From contig NZ_KE340297.1 of NCBI RefSeq assembly GCF_000413315.1, forward strand, positions 1,046,340-1,110,339: DNA of 64,000 nucleotides. Reading direction: 5' to 3'. This document shows, in pieces, positions 61,314 through 64,000 of the stretch. The notes beneath the pieces were generated by a model that saw nothing but the letters and a program-made list of their open reading frames with translations, was not told the DNA's origin and did not search any database. This stretch comes from Propionibacterium sp. oral taxon 192 str. F0372. GTDB lineage: Bacteria; Actinomycetota; Actinomycetes; Propionibacteriales; Propionibacteriaceae. The first letter of the stretch is position 1, and each line of letters opens with the position of its first letter. The position numbers were made by a program, and so were the translations under genes.

Positions 61314-62279
61314 TCAACCGAGAAGCGTCGTATCGCGCAGCCCCAAGTGGTGCAATGGGGTGACCACGTGCAACACGCCGGGGTGGACACTGAATTCGAA
61401 GATCTTTCCGGTCCCTATCGTGTCGCCGTCGACCTCCCACGGCATCGGTTTGTCGAAGCTCAGGGTTATGCGCCGACCCGCATCGAACTGGACCGCCCGG
61501 GATTCGGCTCTCGCCCGTCGTCTCAGGTACCGGCTCCTGAGCAGTACGCCCAGCACCCTGGCCCAGGCTCCCGGGATGTAGGGGGTGGCGGTCACCAGAT
61601 CGATCTGCCCGTCGTCGGGCCGGGCATCGGGAAAGAGCACGAGCCCGCCCTTCAAGGAATGGGTGTTGCCCACCATGACGAGCACCGAGCGACGTTTGAC
61701 TGGGGAGCGGGCATCGATCTGGATACGCACCTTCCGGGGCGGGGTAGCGATGTGTTTTGCGAAGGCCAGCACATAGGCCCCGGAACCGATCACCTTCTTG
61801 AGGTCTTCGTGGGTGTCGCGCATCATCGCCGCGTCGAATCCCACTCCCGCCATGCCGGTGAACCATGTGGGGTGGCCGGTGTCGTGGTCGATGATCAGCC
61901 GTACCATGTCCATCGGGCGGTGTGGGGCATTCAGCGCGATCTCGACGGCCTCGGTGAGATCCATCGGTATTCCCAGGTTGCGAGCCATTAAATTCCCGGT
62001 GCCCAGCGGAACTAGACCGCAGGGTACCTGGGTGTCAATGAGTCCCGAGGTGACTGCGCGGACGGTTCCGTCGCCTCCGGCCGCCAGCACCAGATCCACC
62101 CCGTGACGCAGCAATTCGGTGGTGACCCCTGTTCCCGGATCATCGCGAGTGGTGGGGTACACGGCCACCACCTCGTCGTCATTGTCGGTGATCGCGTGGG
62201 TTATCTCCTCGGCGAATTGGCTGGGGTCAGCGGTTTTGGTGGGGTTGAACACCACCCCCACTCGGCGGGCACGCTCCAT
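61314..62279 (-). CDS. Diacylglycerol kinase-family lipid kinase
   Basis: A 321-residue DAGK catalytic-domain protein phosphorylating diacylglycerol or a related lipid with ATP. It shows VVFNPTK near residue 10, the nucleotide loop AAGGDGTVRAV near residue 66 and PLGTGNLMARNLGIP near residue 91, then the C-terminal beta-sandwich with EVDGDTIGTG. GAAAGGCGG precedes the ATG. It is convergent with pheA (2-nt gap) and divergent from serS. Substrate lipid is not determined; a role in phospholipid recycling is the family default. Confidence 0.92.
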   Translation of the reverse strand: MERARRVGVVFNPTKTADPSQFAEEITHAITDNDDEVVAVYPTTRDDPGTGVTTELLRHGVDLVLAAGGDGTVRAVTSGLIDTQVPCGLVPLGTGNLMARNLGIPMDLTEAVEIALNAPHRPMDMVRLIIDHDTGHPTWFTGMAGVGFDAAMMRDTHEDLKKVIGSGAYVLAFAKHIATPPRKVRIQIDARSPVKRRSVLVMVGNTHSLKGGLVLFPDARPDDGQIDLVTATPYIPGAWARVLGVLLRSRYLRRRARAESRAVQFDAGRRITLSFDKPMPWEVDGDTIGTGKIFEFSVHPGVLHVVTPLHHLGLRDTTLLG

Positions 62280-62367
62280 GACAACCGCCTTTCTTCCCCG
62301 GCCTCCACCCTACCCCGGCCTTCGAACCGGCCGATGGTCCCGGCTCGATCTGGCCTGGGCACGCCAC

Positions 62368-62373
62368 TAGGAT
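62368..62373 (+). promoter_or_regulatory. -10 box, leaderless serS
   Basis: TAGGAT ends 7 nt before the ATG at 62381. Confidence 0.5.
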
Positions 62374-62380
62374 GACCTCC

Positions 62381-63655
62381 ATGATCGACCCGAAGGTGTT
62401 GCGCACCGATCCCGACAGGCTCCGTCGTTCCCAGCAGGCTCGTGGTGAATCCGTGGAACTGGTGGATGAGGCAATGTCTGCCGACGATGCCCGTCGTAGA
62501 GCGATCAGTTCCTTCGAGACCACCCGTGCCGAGCAGAAATCCCTCGGTGGGCAGGTGGCCAAGGCCTCGGGGGAACAGAAGGCCGCCCTGCTGGCGCGCA
62601 CCAAGGAACTGTCGGCGAAGGTCAAGGAACTCAACACCGCGGCCGACGAGGCGAATGCGCATTTCGAAGAGGTCATGAAGCGCTTCGGCAATCTGGTCAT
62701 TGATGGGGTTCCGGTCGGCGGCGAGGATGACCTCTACGTCATCGACCAGGTGGGCACCCCGCGCGATTTCGCTGCCGAAGGCATCACCGTGCGTGATCAC
62801 CTGGAGATCGGCGAGAAGATCGGGGCCATCGATATGGAGCGTGGCGCCAAGGTATCGGGTTCCCGCTTCTATTTCCTCACCGGCCCCGGTGCACTGCTCG
62901 AATTCGCCCTGATGCAGCACGCCCTGGCGATGGCTACCACGTGGGGGTTCACCCCGATGGTCGTCCCCGCCTTGGTGAAGCCCTCGGCGATGGACGGTAC
63001 GGGTTTTCTGGGTCAGGCCGCCGATGATGTCTACCACTTGGAGCGTGACGACATGTATTTGGTCGGCACCGCGGAGGTGGCGTTGGCTGGGTACCACGCC
63101 GATGAGATTCTCGACGGCGACACGCTGCCCCGCCACTATGCCGGGTTCTCCCCGGCTTATCGCCGCGAGGCCGGTTCCTACGGCAAGGATACCCGCGGTA
63201 TCTTCCGGGTTCACTGGTTCGATAAATTCGAGATGTTCGTCTATTGCGCCCCGGAAGATGCTGAGGCCGAGCACGCCAAGCTGCTGGGTTATGAGAAGGA
63301 GTTCATTTCCTCGCTGGGCATTCCCTTCCAGGTGCTCGATGTTGCTTCCGGTGATCTGGGGCTCAGCGCCGCTCGCAAGTACGACTGCTATGGGTGGGTG
63401 CCGTCTCAGGGCAAGTATCGTGAGATCACCTCGACTTCCAATTGCACCGAGTTCCAGGCTCGTCGCCTGAATATTCGGATGCGTGATGCCGACGGGGTGC
63501 GCCCGCTGGCTACCCTCAACGGCACCTTGTGCGCGATGAGCCGGATGATCCTGATGATCCTGGAGAACAACCAGAACGCCGACGGCTCGGTCACCGTACC
63601 CGAGGTGCTGCGCCCCTGGATTGGCGGTCTGGAGATCTTTGAGGCCATCAACTGA
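62381..63655 (+). CDS. serS: Seryl-tRNA synthetase
   Basis: A 424-residue class II aminoacyl-tRNA synthetase. The N-terminal tRNA-binding coiled coil covers residues 25-100 ([24 protein letters not shown] region). The catalytic core has the TAEV serine-binding motif ([12 protein letters not shown] near residue 228), motif 2 in [25 protein letters not shown] near residue 255, and motif 3 in [16 protein letters not shown] near residue 380. The length is normal. The ATG at 62381, not the in-frame ATG 9 nt upstream, fits the MIDPKVLR start of the family and the -10 position. Confidence 0.97.
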   Translation: MIDPKVLRTDPDRLRRSQQARGESVELVDEAMSADDARRRAISSFETTRAEQKSLGGQVAKASGEQKAALLARTKELSAKVKELNTAADEANAHFEEVMKRFGNLVIDGVPVGGEDDLYVIDQVGTPRDFAAEGITVRDHLEIGEKIGAIDMERGAKVSGSRFYFLTGPGALLEFALMQHALAMATTWGFTPMVVPALVKPSAMDGTGFLGQAADDVYHLERDDMYLVGTAEVALAGYHADEILDGDTLPRHYAGFSPAYRREAGSYGKDTRGIFRVHWFDKFEMFVYCAPEDAEAEHAKLLGYEKEFISSLGIPFQVLDVASGDLGLSAARKYDCYGWVPSQGKYREITSTSNCTEFQARRLNIRMRDADGVRPLATLNGTLCAMSRMILMILENNQNADGSVTVPEVLRPWIGGLEIFEAIN

Positions 63656-63730
63656 GCCACGGGAGTGATTACAACGCGTTGGTAGCTTACTGGATCGTTA
63701 ACGCCGAATCATCAAGCGCATCAACAGCAA

Positions 63731-64000
63731 TCATGGCGCGAAAGAATATTTGAGTCCACAAACTCTCCAAGAATCATCAACTGAGTCTCGTTCCAAGAAG
63801 CCAACCATCCAGTCGTGGTATTCGCCCGATTTGGACCAATAGTTGAAGCTAACCGGTGTCGACAGCACCCAAAGGTTTTGGGGTGGGCGCGGCGTGACAT
63901 CGTCTGGTATTTCGTATTTGATGATGCGGTCGTCGTTCAGGTTGAACCATTTTTTGACTTTGTGCCAGCAGGGTCCGGCGATGTGTTGTCCGGTTTTTTC
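63731..64000 (-). CDS. C-terminal part of an unknown protein, running off the right edge
   Basis: The minus strand is open for 89 codons from the right edge to a TGA at 63731. The translation is plausible protein with many aromatics (HKVKKWFNLNDDR, NLWVLSTPVSFNYWS, WMVGFLERDSVDDSW, ending GLKYSFAP). Codons end mostly in C, A or T with fewer G than neighbours. No family recognised. The 75-nt spacer after serS holds nothing else evident. Confidence 0.6.
   Translation of the reverse strand, partial: EKTGQHIAGPCWHKVKKWFNLNDDRIIKYEIPDDVTPRPPQNLWVLSTPVSFNYWSKSGEYHDWMVGFLERDSVDDSWRVCGLKYSFAP

Noticed and set aside
1..64000. tRNA, rRNA, CRISPR arrays, insertion sequences or prophage
   Set aside because: No cloverleaf-like T-arm motifs outside genes, no regularly spaced repeats and no transposase or integrase frames were found on reading.

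Overview
The window is high-GC actinobacterial DNA. CarD, a MarP-type CvpA/serine protease, an MprAB-like two-component pair, EccB/C/D/E and mycosin of a type VII (ESX) secretion system, and WXG100 proteins all point to Actinomycetota. The gene mix, including a glutaminyl-tRNA synthetase (not universal in that phylum), would fit a propionibacterial relative; this family-level guess is inference. No rRNA, tRNA, CRISPR array or insertion sequence was recognised.

Layout. 1-9.6 kb: a helicase cut by the left edge, a membrane protein, glnS, a RidA-like protein, carD, marP, type II NADH dehydrogenase, an unknown protein and a COG3910-like ATPase. 9.6-12 kb: a spacer with DnaA-box-like motifs, a GNAT acetyltransferase, and a CPBP protease-TetR pair behind a palindromic operator. 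12.3-26.7 kb: a probable specialised-metabolism island. It holds an ABC exporter, then a tightly coupled nine-gene operon (ketoreductase, six KAS III-type ketosynthase homologues, a 3-hydroxyacyl-CoA dehydrogenase and an enoyl-CoA hydratase), a divergent TetR/hydrolase pair, a NarL-type two-component system and a tiny secreted-peptide ORF. No acyl carrier protein, acyltransferase or enoyl reductase is visible. 27-33.9 kb: a MerR-controlled drug-type ABC exporter, an MprAB-like system, a hypothetical protein and a low-molecular-weight tyrosine phosphatase.

34-59.4 kb: a type VII secretion neighbourhood. On the left are a Gly/Pro-rich EspC-like protein, a helical WSG protein, a lipoprotein of aberrant composition and a YbaB-like protein. 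After a TetR/MFS pair, an alcohol dehydrogenase and an ArcB-like carbamoyltransferase come a YbaB-like protein and a coupled EcsC / Ntox24-like toxin / putative immunity operon. Citrate synthase and aat sit in between. The core machine is two WXG100 proteins, EccB, EccE, an unknown protein, EccD, EccC, a small membrane protein and mycosin. 59.4-64 kb: a methyltransferase, pheA, a diacylglycerol kinase-like protein, serS and the C-terminus of an unknown protein running off the right edge.

Regulation. At least sixteen genes have a TANNNT-like -10 box ending 6-7 nt before the start codon and no Shine-Dalgarno, so they are probably transcribed as leaderless mRNAs. This was used to choose many starts. 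Several local regulators (three TetR, one MerR) have clear palindromes beside their own promoters. The two most interesting systems are the six-ketosynthase, ACP-less operon, with inactive/active pairs resembling the PqsB/PqsC arrangement, and the translationally coupled EcsC-toxin-immunity module next to the type VII secretion locus.
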